Part shown: one piece after another, positions 8,139-15,714 of the stretch
Layout of the letters: each line of letters begins with the position of its first letter
How positions within the stretch are numbered: the first letter of the stretch is position 1
Assembly (NCBI RefSeq): GCF_001889605.1
Contig: NZ_CP018171.1
Coordinates: 2,998,501 to 3,062,500, forward strand
Reading direction: 5' to 3'
Source of the DNA: Aquibium oceanicum
GTDB lineage: Bacteria > Pseudomonadota > Alphaproteobacteria > Rhizobiales > Rhizobiaceae
DNA: 64,000 bases
Notes under the pieces: model-generated
Databases searched by the model: none
The model's input: the letters and a program-made list of their open reading frames with translations, nothing else
Told to the model about the DNA's origin: nothing
Translations under genes and position numbers: made by a program

Positions 8139-9887
8139 ATGACCGCCATCGATCCCGTCCGTCTCGCCCTCGTCCAGAACCGCCTCGACCACATCTGCAA
8201 GCAGATGGGCTGGGTGATGTCGCAGACCGCCCTGAGTCCGATCTTCAGCCAGGCGCACGATTTCACGTGCTACATCACCGACGCCAACGGCTTTATCATC
8301 AGCCAGGCCGACGGGTTGCCGGCACACGCGGCCGGGGGTGGCTTCGCCGCGCGCGCACTGATCGAATCCTTCGACGATATCGCCGAAGACGACGTTTTCC
8401 TGATGAACGACCCCTACGTGGCGGGCGGCAACCATCTGCCGGACTGGGTGGTCGCCACACCCGTTTTCGTGGACGGCCGGATGGTCGCCATCGCCTGCGA
8501 CCGCGCGCACCAGTCCGACATCGGGGGCGGCGCGCCGGGCACCTACAACGGCGATGCGACGGAAATCTTCCACGAGGGCCTGAGGCTCCCCCCGGTCCGC
8601 CTGATCGAGCGCGGCGAGGTGCGGCGCGACCTTTGGAGGCTGCTGCTTCTGAACAGCCGCACGCCGGAGCTGCTCGATGGCGACCTTCAGGCCATGATCG
8701 GCGCCACGCGCATCGGCTGCGAGCGCATCCAGGCGATTGCCGCCGAACTCGGGTCGGATGGTCTGATCGACTGCTTCGCCGCGGTGCTGGATCACGCGGA
8801 TGCGTCGTTCCGCAACGTAGTGGCCGCGCTGCCGGACGGCACGTATGAGGGCGAGGAATACACCGACAACGACTGCTTCACCGATGGTCACCACGCCATC
8901 CGCATCAAGCTCACCATCGAGGGAGACAATCTTCTCATCGACTTCACCGGCACCGATCCGCAGATGATCGGTTTCAAGAACAGCCCCATCGCCAACAGCC
9001 ATTCGCTGACCTATGTCGGCCTCGCCTCGTTCCTTTGCGACGACGTCCCAATCAACGAGGGCACGTTCCGCTGCGCCAGGCTCATCCTTCCCGAGGGGAC
9101 GCTGGTCAATCCGCGCGCGCCTGCCGCACAGACCATGAGCACCATGTACATGGGCCACGAGATCGTGCACGCGGTCTGGCAGGCTCTGGCCAAGGCCGCG
9201 CCCGAGAAGGCGTGCGCCGGATGGTCCAAGACCATCCACGGCATCTCCACCGGACTGAACCGCCAGGCCGAGCCCTATGTGATGTACCACTGGAATGCGC
9301 TGTCTGGCGCTGGCGCGGTGCGCGAGCGAGACGGTTTCGACCAGATCGGGCTCCTCGGCTCCCTCGGCGGCCTGACCATCCCGAACATCGAAGCCTATGA
9401 GCGGCTCTATCCGATCCGGGTCCATCGCTGTGAGATCCGCTGCGATTCGGGGGGGCCCGGCCTGAAGCGCGGCGGCGCGGGCGTTGCCTACGAAGCCGAA
9501 GTCATCGGTCAGGTGATCCACACGTTCCGCAGCGAGGGCCTGGGACATTCCGCAGGCTTCGGCGTCAATGGGGGCGGCGACGGCGACAACTGCCGGATCG
9601 CGGTCGTCCAGCCCGACGGTACACGCCCCCAATTGCCTCGCTATGGAAAGCTCACACTCGACAATCCCCGCTTCGAGATTTTGTCGGGCGGCGGCGGCGG
9701 CTTCGGCGACCCGTTCCAGCGCCCCCTCGCCGCGGTTATGACCGATGTCATGGGCGGCATCGTCAGCCGCGAGGCCGCGGAACAACTCTATGGTGTCGTA
9801 GTACGGCCGGACGGGGCTCTCGACGAAGCACTCACACTGGCGAGACGCGCCAAGCGCAGGGAGTTTCAGGATTCGCAGGAAGCGTAG
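8139..9887 (+). CDS. hyuB: Hydantoinase/oxoprolinase subunit B (HyuB family)
   Basis: This 582-residue HyuB (hydantoinase B) protein shows family hallmarks: the SQAHDFTCYITD segment, FLMNDPYVAGGNHLPD, a glycine-rich region (SGGPGLKRGGAG) and the C-terminal LSGGGGGFGDPF motif. It is translated eight bases after hyuA and should form a complex with it. The pair ends the rightward cluster; the next gene is on the opposite strand. The family covers ATP-dependent 5-oxoprolinases, N-methylhydantoinases and ketone carboxylases; the presence of a peptidase and an importer favours an amide or lactam substrate here. Confidence 0.88.
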   Translation: MTAIDPVRLALVQNRLDHICKQMGWVMSQTALSPIFSQAHDFTCYITDANGFIISQADGLPAHAAGGGFAARALIESFDDIAEDDVFLMNDPYVAGGNHLPDWVVATPVFVDGRMVAIACDRAHQSDIGGGAPGTYNGDATEIFHEGLRLPPVRLIERGEVRRDLWRLLLLNSRTPELLDGDLQAMIGATRIGCERIQAIAAELGSDGLIDCFAAVLDHADASFRNVVAALPDGTYEGEEYTDNDCFTDGHHAIRIKLTIEGDNLLIDFTGTDPQMIGFKNSPIANSHSLTYVGLASFLCDDVPINEGTFRCARLILPEGTLVNPRAPAAQTMSTMYMGHEIVHAVWQALAKAAPEKACAGWSKTIHGISTGLNRQAEPYVMYHWNALSGAGAVRERDGFDQIGLLGSLGGLTIPNIEAYERLYPIRVHRCEIRCDSGGPGLKRGGAGVAYEAEVIGQVIHTFRSEGLGHSAGFGVNGGGDGDNCRIAVVQPDGTRPQLPRYGKLTLDNPRFEILSGGGGGFGDPFQRPLAAVMTDVMGGIVSREAAEQLYGVVVRPDGALDEALTLARRAKRREFQDSQEA

Positions 9888-9981
9888 ATCGACGAGTATC
9901 TCGATCTGAAGATATGACCCTTGGCACGGCGCCGCTCGTGGCTGGTCACACAGCGGCCGAAGCCGGCGCATCCGTGCAAGC

Positions 9982-11184
9982 TCAGTACGAGAACACCTTC
10001 TGTTTGCCCTCGAACCCCTTGAACTCGACCTCTGCCGCGAGCCGCGGGACGGTGCAGAGATTGATGGCGATGTCCGACGATGCGACACGCCGGAGCGACA
10101 GGTCGGACGCGGCGGCGAGCAGCCTCGCGGCATAGTTCACGGGGCGGCCGATCGCCGTGAAGTCGAGGCGGTTCGCCCCGCCGATGTTGCCGTAGTGGAA
10201 GCGCCCGGCATGCAGGGCCGAGCGGAAGGCCAGGCTCTCTCCGAGCGGACTGGCCGCCAGTTTCGCCTCTCCCTCCATGATCGTCTCGCTCGCCGCCTTC
10301 ACGGCTTGCTCGAGCGCCCGCGAGCCGTCGTAGGGGAAGATCGCGAAGAAACCGTCCCCGAGGAATTTGAGGATCTCGCCGCCGTGCGCCTCTACCGGAG
10401 GCACCATCAGGTCGAAGGCGTCGTTCAGCATCTCGACCACCTTCTGCCCGGAGATCCGGTTGGAGATTTCGGTGAAGCCGATGAGGTCCGTGAAGAGGAT
10501 CGCCGCCTCGATTTCCGTTCCATCGCCTCTGTGGACGCGCCCGTTCAGGATCTGCTCGCCGCTTCCCCGGCCGACATAGGTCGAGAGGATGGATGCCGCG
10601 TTGAGCCTCAAGAGGTAGGCTTCGACGAGACGCGCCAGAGGCTGGCGGATGCGATCCAGCGCCGCGAGCTGGTGATCGGAGAAGCCGCGCGGGTGCCTGG
10701 TCGAGAACGTGGCGGCATGCGTCTCGCCCGTCGTGAAGATCAGCGGCTGCGCCAGATAGTCGGCGAAGCCTTCATCCCTCAGTTCGCCCAGGATGACGAA
10801 TTCGTCGATTGCCGCGATGTCGGTCAGCCTGCGCCGGATCGTTACCTGCTGCGAGGTAACGGCCGGAAGCGGGTTCTTCAGGTACTGATCTTCCGAGAAG
10901 ATGCTGAGGGCGCCTTCGCGCATCTGCACGCCCTCAGCGGCGGTCCAGAGAAAGCGCCGCGCGGCGACGTTCGGATGGAGCGTGTTGACGAAGAGGCCGA
11001 AGCGATCGAGCGGTATACCGGCAGTCACGAGACGATGGCAGAAATCGTTCACGAAAGCATCGGGGCTCGTGCTCGACCGCGCTCCGTCGACCATCCACGC
11101 GATCAGGCCCGTAATCCGCAGATCGTTCACCTCGTCGGATGCCGGAGCATCGACGCGTGTCTCTGGATGCGGCTTGACGATCAT
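9982..11184 (-). CDS. Class III adenylate/guanylate cyclase
   Basis: This 400-residue cytoplasmic protein has a C-terminal class III nucleotide cyclase domain (about 220-400). Metal-binding aspartates are visible in FTDLIGFT and FLGDGFFAIF, a base-selecting Lys in EILKF, and the transition-state Asn/Arg segment as VNYAARL. The first ~200 residues form a sensory or dimerisation region I do not recognise; it has no membrane span. The gene stands alone, convergent with hyuB and downstream of ssb on the same strand. Rhizobia carry many such cyclases; the signal and target are unknown. Confidence 0.87.
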   Translation of the reverse strand: MIVKPHPETRVDAPASDEVNDLRITGLIAWMVDGARSSTSPDAFVNDFCHRLVTAGIPLDRFGLFVNTLHPNVAARRFLWTAAEGVQMREGALSIFSEDQYLKNPLPAVTSQQVTIRRRLTDIAAIDEFVILGELRDEGFADYLAQPLIFTTGETHAATFSTRHPRGFSDHQLAALDRIRQPLARLVEAYLLRLNAASILSTYVGRGSGEQILNGRVHRGDGTEIEAAILFTDLIGFTEISNRISGQKVVEMLNDAFDLMVPPVEAHGGEILKFLGDGFFAIFPYDGSRALEQAVKAASETIMEGEAKLAASPLGESLAFRSALHAGRFHYGNIGGANRLDFTAIGRPVNYAARLLAAASDLSLRRVASSDIAINLCTVPRLAAEVEFKGFEGKQKVFSY

Positions 11185-11384
11185 TCCAACGGTCCCGACC
11201 GGCTGAGGCTTATTTCAAGACGGAGCTAGGTCGAGGACGCTGCGCCCGCAAGAGCCGCGGAGCGACGCCTGGTATGCACACTGCGTCTATGTGATCATCC
11301 GGCGCAAGACGAACCACACCCGCGCAAGCTCGGGGCGGCGCGCCAGCGGAATCAGTTCGGCTTCGCCAGTCGATTGGAAACACA

Positions 11385-11401
11385 ACCCTGGTTCGCAGGG
11401 T
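11385..11401 (-). terminator. Weak hairpin after ssb
   Basis: A six-base stem (ACCCTG/CAGGGT) with a five-base loop lies 13 bases past the ssb stop and is followed on the minus strand by TGTGTTT. It could end the ssb transcript, but the stem is short. Confidence 0.35.
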
Positions 11402-11413
11402 CGCCTGCCCCTC

Positions 11414-11917
11414 TCAGAACGGAATCTCGTCGTCCAGTTCGCGCGAGAAACCACCGCCACCGCCGCTGCTGCCGCCGCGCCCGCGATCGTCATCCATCGG
11501 TCCCGAAGAGCCGAAGTCGGAGCCCCGACCGCCGGAATAGCCGCCGCCCTGGCCTTCGCCCTGGCCGCGTGCATCCAGCATCTGCAGCTCGCCGCGGAAC
11601 TTCTGCAGCACGACCTCGGTCGAGTAGCGATCCTGGCCCGACTGATCCTGCCACTTGCGCGTCTGGATCGATCCTTCCACGTAGACCTTCATGCCCTTCT
11701 TCAGGTACTGCTCGGCCACCTTGGCGAGGTTGTCGTTGAAGATGACGACCCGGTGCCACTCGGTCTTTTCCTTGCGCTCCCCGGAATTCTTGTCGCGCCA
11801 GGTTTCCGACGTCGCGACGCTGAGATTCACGATCGGATCGCCGGACGGCAGGCGCCGGACTTCGGGGTCCGCGCCCAGGTTGCCGACCAGAATGACCTTG
11901 TTGACGCTTCCTGCCAT
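11414..11917 (-). CDS. ssb: Single-stranded DNA-binding protein
   Basis: This 167-residue SSB has an OB-fold domain (about 1-110, beginning [15 protein letters not shown]), a flexible Gly/Arg/Ser-rich linker and the conserved acidic tip DDEIPF that recruits repair and replication proteins. It coats single-stranded DNA in replication, recombination and repair. I placed the start at 11917 because SSB homology begins there and a GGAG site precedes it; a longer frame from 12025 adds 36 residues unlike SSB. A LexA operator lies 118 bases upstream, so it is probably DNA-damage inducible. Confidence 0.97.
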   Translation of the reverse strand: MAGSVNKVILVGNLGADPEVRRLPSGDPIVNLSVATSETWRDKNSGERKEKTEWHRVVIFNDNLAKVAEQYLKKGMKVYVEGSIQTRKWQDQSGQDRYSTEVVLQKFRGELQMLDARGQGEGQGGGYSGGRGSDFGSSGPMDDDRGRGGSSGGGGGFSRELDDEIPF

Positions 11918-12034
11918 CTCACATCTCCACGCTTGTCCGGAATGGTCGCTTTTCAGCCTGTACCCGTTATAGCCCAAGCGGGCCGCCACCGCACGGGAGC
12001 GCGATGATTTACCGGACATGTCCACACGAGTTTC

Positions 12035-12049
12035 GTTCTTGATATGTTC
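12035..12049. promoter_or_regulatory. LexA operator (SOS box) between ssb and a small exported protein gene
   Basis: GTTC-TTGATAT-GTTC is an exact match to the alphaproteobacterial LexA consensus GTTC-N7-GTTC. It lies 118 bases from the ssb start on one side and 118 bases from the start of the divergent gene at 12167 on the other, so it could repress both. Confidence 0.85.
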
Positions 12050-12166
12050 CTATCACGCCTCCAGCTCGGACGCAATGTCGCCGCCGCCGGATGCTTGAAA
12101 ACGGCTGCGGCTTGACAGGCCGGCATGACCGGACGCAAACATCGCATCGTCCATGAGGAGGTTCCG

Positions 12167-12439
12167 ATGAGGAAAACCCTGGCACTGCTCGTGCTGACCC
12201 TGTTCTGCGCACCGGCATTTGCCGATGACCAGCGGGCACCGACCGATGACGCCCTGCCGGGCGTGACCACCGGCTCCATTTCGCCCGTCGCCGCGGAACC
12301 GCAGCCCGAGCCAGACGAAGCGCTGGCCGCGGGTAGCCAGCCCGGCAGCATCCGTGCGGGAAACTGGGACATCCGCATCTCGGGCAGCGTGTCCTACGAG
12401 ATCGGCTTCGGCGATCGCAACGGATCCAGGAGGCGCTGA
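12167..12439 (+). CDS. Small exported hypothetical protein
   Basis: This 90-residue protein has a clear Sec signal peptide (MRKTLALLVLTLFCAPAFA, cleavage about residue 20) and a mature part of about 70 residues, rich in Pro, Asp and Gly, that ends WDIRISGSVSYEIGFG plus a basic RRR tail. I recognise no domain. The ATG at 12167 is fixed by a strong GAGGAGG ribosome site; an earlier in-frame ATG at 12125 would bury the signal peptide. It is divergent from ssb and shares the LexA box region. A periplasmic or surface location is likely; function unknown. Confidence 0.75.
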   Translation: MRKTLALLVLTLFCAPAFADDQRAPTDDALPGVTTGSISPVAAEPQPEPDEALAAGSQPGSIRAGNWDIRISGSVSYEIGFGDRNGSRRR

Positions 12440-12510
12440 ACGCGTTTTGCCGCGCCGCAGAGCCGTCCGACACCGTCGCCCTGTAAATCGTCCGCCGTGC
12501 TCCTCGACAT

Positions 12511-12530
12511 TGCCCGTCGCCCGACGGGCA
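12511..12530. terminator. Perfect hairpin downstream of the small exported protein gene
   Basis: A nine-base perfect inverted repeat (TGCCCGTCG / CGACGGGCA) separated by two bases lies about 70 bases past the stop at 12439 and 33 bases before the next ATG. There is no T-run, so it may be a weak terminator or a leader structure of the DUF1801 gene. Confidence 0.4.
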
Positions 12531-12562
12531 GAACTGGCTTCATAGAGACGAATGGCAACTCC

Positions 12563-12973
12563 ATGGACCACGACATCACGCCCGACCGGCTTATCGACGC
12601 GAAGATATCAGAACTGGGTGGCTGGCGCGGCCAGACGCTCACCCGCGTCCGGCAACTCATCCGCCAGGCCGATCCCGCCATGGTCGAGACGGTGAAGTGG
12701 GTGAAGCCGACGAACCCCTCCGGCGTGCCGGTCTGGGAGCATGACGGCATCGTGTGCACGGGCGAGACCTACAAGGACAAGGTGAAGCTGACGTTTGCCA
12801 ATGGCGCTGCGCTCGACGACCCGTCCGGCCTCTTCAACGCCAGCCTCGAAGGCAATGCGCGCAGAGCCATCGATCTCTTCGAGGGCGATACGGTGGACGC
12901 GGACGCCTTCGGCGCACTGATCCGTGCGGCGGTCGCCCGGAACGTGTCGGAGAAGGCACGGAAGAAGAAGTGA
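12563..12973 (+). CDS. DUF1801 domain-containing protein
   Basis: This 136-residue cytoplasmic protein matches DUF1801 (YdhG-like): a helical N-terminus (RVRQLIRQADPAMVETVKW) followed by a beta region with WEHDGIVCTGETYKDKVKLTF and a lysine-rich C-terminus. The family has an SCP2/MeCP-like fold and no established reaction. I took ATG 12563 (MDHDITPD) because family homology starts shortly after it; an alternative GTG at 12497 adds 22 residues through a hairpin. It ends four bases from the converging DUF971 gene. Confidence 0.8.
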   Translation: MDHDITPDRLIDAKISELGGWRGQTLTRVRQLIRQADPAMVETVKWVKPTNPSGVPVWEHDGIVCTGETYKDKVKLTFANGAALDDPSGLFNASLEGNARRAIDLFEGDTVDADAFGALIRAAVARNVSEKARKKK

Positions 12974-12977
12974 CGCC

Positions 12978-13334
12978 TCAGCGGGGATCGCGGCTCAGCC
13001 GCTTCTCGGCGAGTTCGTCGAGGTAGGCCTGCCAGCGCGCCTCCTTCTCGTGGCCGAGCTGGTGAAGATAGGACCAAGTGAAGATGCCGGTGTCGTGGCC
13101 GTCGTCGAAGCCGATCCTGACCGCGTAATTGCCGACCGGCTCCAGCTTGCGGATCGCCACGTCGCGCTTGCCGGGTACAGTCACGCGCTGGTCGGGCGAA
13201 TGGCCCTGCACCTCGGCCGATGGCGAGAGCACCCGCAGCATCTCGGCGGCAAGCTCGATCGGCGCATGGTCGGGGAAGCTCACCGTCAGCAGGCGGCGAT
13301 CCTTCGAGACCCTCAGTTCCTTCGGTGCGTTCAT
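12978..13334 (-). CDS. DUF971 family protein (gamma-butyrobetaine hydroxylase N-terminal-like)
   Basis: This 118-residue protein corresponds to the small stand-alone DUF971 domain. The family resembles the N-terminal domain of gamma-butyrobetaine dioxygenase, and some members are linked to iron-sulfur cluster assembly. The segments ELRVSKDRRLLTV and GHDTGIFTWSYLHQLG are typical. ATG 13334 has an AGGGGA ribosome site; a longer frame adds 24 unrelated residues. It diverges from the L,D-transpeptidase gene across a palindromic promoter region and converges with the DUF1801 gene. Confidence 0.85.
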   Translation of the reverse strand: MNAPKELRVSKDRRLLTVSFPDHAPIELAAEMLRVLSPSAEVQGHSPDQRVTVPGKRDVAIRKLEPVGNYAVRIGFDDGHDTGIFTWSYLHQLGHEKEARWQAYLDELAEKRLSRDPR

Positions 13335-13407
13335 GGGTCCCCTATAAGCACTGCGGGCAACGTTCCGGAAGGCCCCATCGTAGCGGCTTACCCGCAACTT
13401 CGACATT

Positions 13408-13439
13408 GGAAGGTTACAGAATCGATTCTATAAGCTTCC
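13408..13439. promoter_or_regulatory. 32-base imperfect palindrome in the DUF971 / L,D-transpeptidase divergent region
   Basis: Fourteen of sixteen base pairs match around a centre at 13423/13424. The core AGAATCGATTCT (13418-13429) is a perfect 12-base palindrome, and the outer GGAAG/CTTCC arms also match. It ends 28 bases before the L,D-transpeptidase ATG and lies about 75 bases from the DUF971 start. It could be a dimeric repressor operator or a 5'-UTR hairpin. Confidence 0.6.
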
Positions 13440-13466
13440 GCAGGGTGATCGTCGGAGGGGATCGAG

Positions 13467-14117
13467 ATGAATGTGACGCGGCGTGACTTGCTGGCAGGCG
13501 GACTGGCGCTGGCGGCGACGACGGCGATGGGCGTTCCGGCCCGGGCTGCCGCGAAGAAATCCTGGTACGCCGGCACCGGCATCGACAATGGCGTCAGCTG
13601 GAAGCGCACCAATTTCGATGTCATCGATCCGATCTGGCACAAGCAGATCGTCAAGTACTTTTCCGCCGAACCGGCGGGCACGGTGGTCGTCGATACCCAG
13701 CACCATTTCCTCTATCTGATCGTCGAGAACCAGACGGCGGTGCGCTATGGCGTCGGCGTCGGCAAGGAGGGCTTCAAATGGTACGGGCGCGCCAACGTGG
13801 CGCGCAAGGCGCTGTGGCCGCGCTGGACCCCGCCGCCGGAGATGCACGAGCGCAAGCCCGGCCTGCCGCAGTTCATCGAGGGCGGCGCGCCGGACAATCC
13901 GCTCGGCCCGCGCGCGCTCTACCTCCATCGCGACGGGGCCGACACGGGCTACCGCTTCCACGGTACCGTCGAGCCATGGAGCATCGGCAAGGACGTCTCG
14001 TCCGGCTGTATCCGCATGTTCAACGAGGACGTGATGGACCTCTACCAGCGCTGCCCGGTCGGCACCGCGGTCCAGGTCCTGCCGCATATCGCCGACAACG
14101 CGCCGAAGAAGAGCTGA
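13467..14117 (+). CDS. L,D-transpeptidase (YkuD domain), ErfK-like
   Basis: This 216-residue exported cell-wall enzyme has a twin-arginine-like signal (TRRDLLAGG) cleaved near residue 28. The YkuD catalytic motif is present with His165 and the nucleophile Cys181 in the SSGCIRM segment. Such enzymes form 3-3 peptidoglycan cross-links, attach outer-membrane proteins to peptidoglycan, or exchange amino acids on stem peptides. A GGAGGGG site precedes the ATG. It is followed by an OmpA-like lipoprotein gene six bases downstream, so the two probably act together at the wall/outer-membrane interface. Confidence 0.92.
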   Translation: MNVTRRDLLAGGLALAATTAMGVPARAAAKKSWYAGTGIDNGVSWKRTNFDVIDPIWHKQIVKYFSAEPAGTVVVDTQHHFLYLIVENQTAVRYGVGVGKEGFKWYGRANVARKALWPRWTPPPEMHERKPGLPQFIEGGAPDNPLGPRALYLHRDGADTGYRFHGTVEPWSIGKDVSSGCIRMFNEDVMDLYQRCPVGTAVQVLPHIADNAPKKS

Positions 14118-14123
14118 ACCGAC

Positions 14124-14648
14124 ATGACCCTTTTCTTCGGAATGAGGCGCCGGCTCTTCGCCGCGCTCGCGTTCGCTCTGCTGGCCGGCTGCACCTCCAC
14201 CACGGCCACGCTTGAACCGCCGGTGCCCGACGTCACCAACGCGCCGGCCGCCGGCTTCGCCAACGTCCAGCCGGGCAGCGAGGAGGATTTTATCCTCAAC
14301 GTCGGCCGCCGGACCTACTTCGCGCAAGGATCGGCCGAACTCGACCAGACCGCCAGGGTGACGCTCGACAACCAGGCCGCCTGGCTGCAGAAGCATCCGC
14401 AATGGCTGGTCAAGCTACAGGGGTTCGCCGACGACCCCGGCGGCGATGCGGCCATGGTGGAGCTGTCGCGCCGCCGCGCCGAGGCAGTGATGAACTACCT
14501 CGCCGCCGCCGGCGTCGCCCGCGACCGCATGTGGGCCAAGGGATACGGGAAGGAGCGCGTGGTTCGCGACTGCGCCGACACCGCCTGCAAGGTGCAGAAC
14601 CGCCGCGTCATATCCAACCTTCGCGAGGAGAAGGACGGCGCCGCCTGA
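14124..14648 (+). CDS. OmpA-family lipoprotein (Pal-like)
   Basis: This 174-residue protein has a lipoprotein signal with lipobox LLAGC, giving an acylated Cys near residue 25, and a C-terminal OmpA/MotB peptidoglycan-binding domain (about 55-165) with FAQGSAELDQTARVTL, LQGFADDPGG and the YGKERVV segment. It resembles Pal/YiaD but lies outside a tol-pal operon. It should tether the outer membrane to peptidoglycan. Its six-base spacing from the L,D-transpeptidase gene indicates an operon. ATG 14142 is an alternative start. Confidence 0.88.
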   Translation: MTLFFGMRRRLFAALAFALLAGCTSTTATLEPPVPDVTNAPAAGFANVQPGSEEDFILNVGRRTYFAQGSAELDQTARVTLDNQAAWLQKHPQWLVKLQGFADDPGGDAAMVELSRRRAEAVMNYLAAAGVARDRMWAKGYGKERVVRDCADTACKVQNRRVISNLREEKDGAA

Positions 14649-14950
14649 GCGCGTCGCCTTCGCGCTGCAACCGCTTGATCGCGATCGGCGCCTTCCAGCC
14701 GGCTTTCGTGTTCGCCACAAGCGGATAGACACGCCCCCATTGCGGCGCCGGGCTGTTTCGCCGTCGCCGATCAGCCGTACCGCACCCTCGGCACCGGTTG
14801 GCGTATTTCGGCCCCGCCAGCGTCAACTGGCTTCCAGCTCGGCGACGCCGGACTGTTTACTCGAATTAAAACTATTGCGGAACAAGAATGGAACAGATAG
14901 GTTTGTTCCGGTTTTGTTTTTAGGCGTTCGATTCCCTGAGGGGTGCCAAT
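14649..14950. other. Intergenic region upstream of lexA
   Basis: This 302-base stretch has no gene I can support. The first ~200 bases are GC-rich, with short minus-strand open frames that look like chance. The last ~90 bases are A/T-richer and hold the lexA promoter with two LexA operators. Confidence 0.6.
14880..14919. promoter_or_regulatory. Two LexA operators upstream of lexA
   Basis: GAAC-AAGAATG-GAAC at 14880-14894 is an exact GTTC-N7-GTTC box on the minus strand. A second copy in the other orientation, GTTC-CGGTTTT-GTTT at 14905-14919, has one mismatch. They lie 32-71 bases before the lexA ATG, consistent with autorepression. Confidence 0.85.
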
Positions 14951-15661
14951 ATGCTCACGCGCAAGCAACACGAACTCCTGCTCTTCATCCATGAGCGGCT
15001 GAAGGAATCCGGTATTCCTCCGTCCTTCGACGAGATGAAGGAGGCGCTCGACCTGGCGTCTAAATCGGGCATCCATCGCCTGATAACAGCGCTCGAGGAG
15101 CGCGGCTTCATCCGGCGGCTGCCCAACCGGGCCCGCGCGCTGGAGGTCATCCGGCTGCCCGATTCCATCGCGCCGGGGCTGGGTGGACCGCGCAAGTTCT
15201 CCCCGAGCGTCATCGAGGGCAGCCTCGGAAAGCGCCCCGATCCGGCGCCCGCGCGCCAGGCGAGCAACGACGACGCGGCCGGCATCTCCATCCCCGTCAT
15301 GGGCCGGATCGCCGCCGGTGTGCCGATCGACGCCATCCAGCACCAGACGCATTCGGTCGCGGTGCCGCCCGACATGCTCTCCGGCGGCGAACATTTCGCG
15401 CTCGAGGTCCGCGGCGATTCCATGATCGAAGCGGGCATACTCGACGGCGACACCGTCGTGATCCGCAGCACCTCCACCGCCAGTCCGGGCGAGATCGTCG
15501 TGGCCCTGGTCGACGACGAGGAAGCCACCCTCAAGCGGTTCCGCCGCAAGGGCGCCTCGATCGCGCTCGAAGCGGCCAATCCAGCCTACGAGACGCGCAT
15601 CTTCGGGCCGGACCGGGTGAAGGTCCAAGGCCGTCTCGTCGGTCTGATCCGGCGCTACTAA
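14951..15661 (+). CDS. lexA: LexA SOS repressor
   Basis: This 236-residue repressor-protease has an N-terminal winged helix-turn-helix (about 1-65), a linker and a C-terminal S24 peptidase domain. The self-cleavage site is Ala122-Gly123 (RIAAGVPI), and the catalytic dyad is Ser157 (GDSM) and Lys195 (TLKRF). RecA filaments trigger cleavage and derepress the SOS regulon. The ATG follows a GAGGGG site. It is longer than E. coli LexA because of the extended linker typical of alphaproteobacteria. It converges with comEC. Confidence 0.97.
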   Translation: MLTRKQHELLLFIHERLKESGIPPSFDEMKEALDLASKSGIHRLITALEERGFIRRLPNRARALEVIRLPDSIAPGLGGPRKFSPSVIEGSLGKRPDPAPARQASNDDAAGISIPVMGRIAAGVPIDAIQHQTHSVAVPPDMLSGGEHFALEVRGDSMIEAGILDGDTVVIRSTSTASPGEIVVALVDDEEATLKRFRRKGASIALEAANPAYETRIFGPDRVKVQGRLVGLIRRY

Positions 15662-15714
15662 ACGCCAGACGTCTTCGGCGTTCGCATACGCCGCCTGATG
15701 CTTACCCTGCGCAA

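Noticed and set aside
8127-10133. A 668-residue minus-strand open frame opposite hyuB
   Set aside because: Antisense to hyuB with no family resemblance and typical shadow composition.
14608-14826. A 71-residue minus-strand frame in the gap before lexA
   Set aside because: It overlaps the OmpA-like gene end, is Arg-rich and has no ribosome site or family match.
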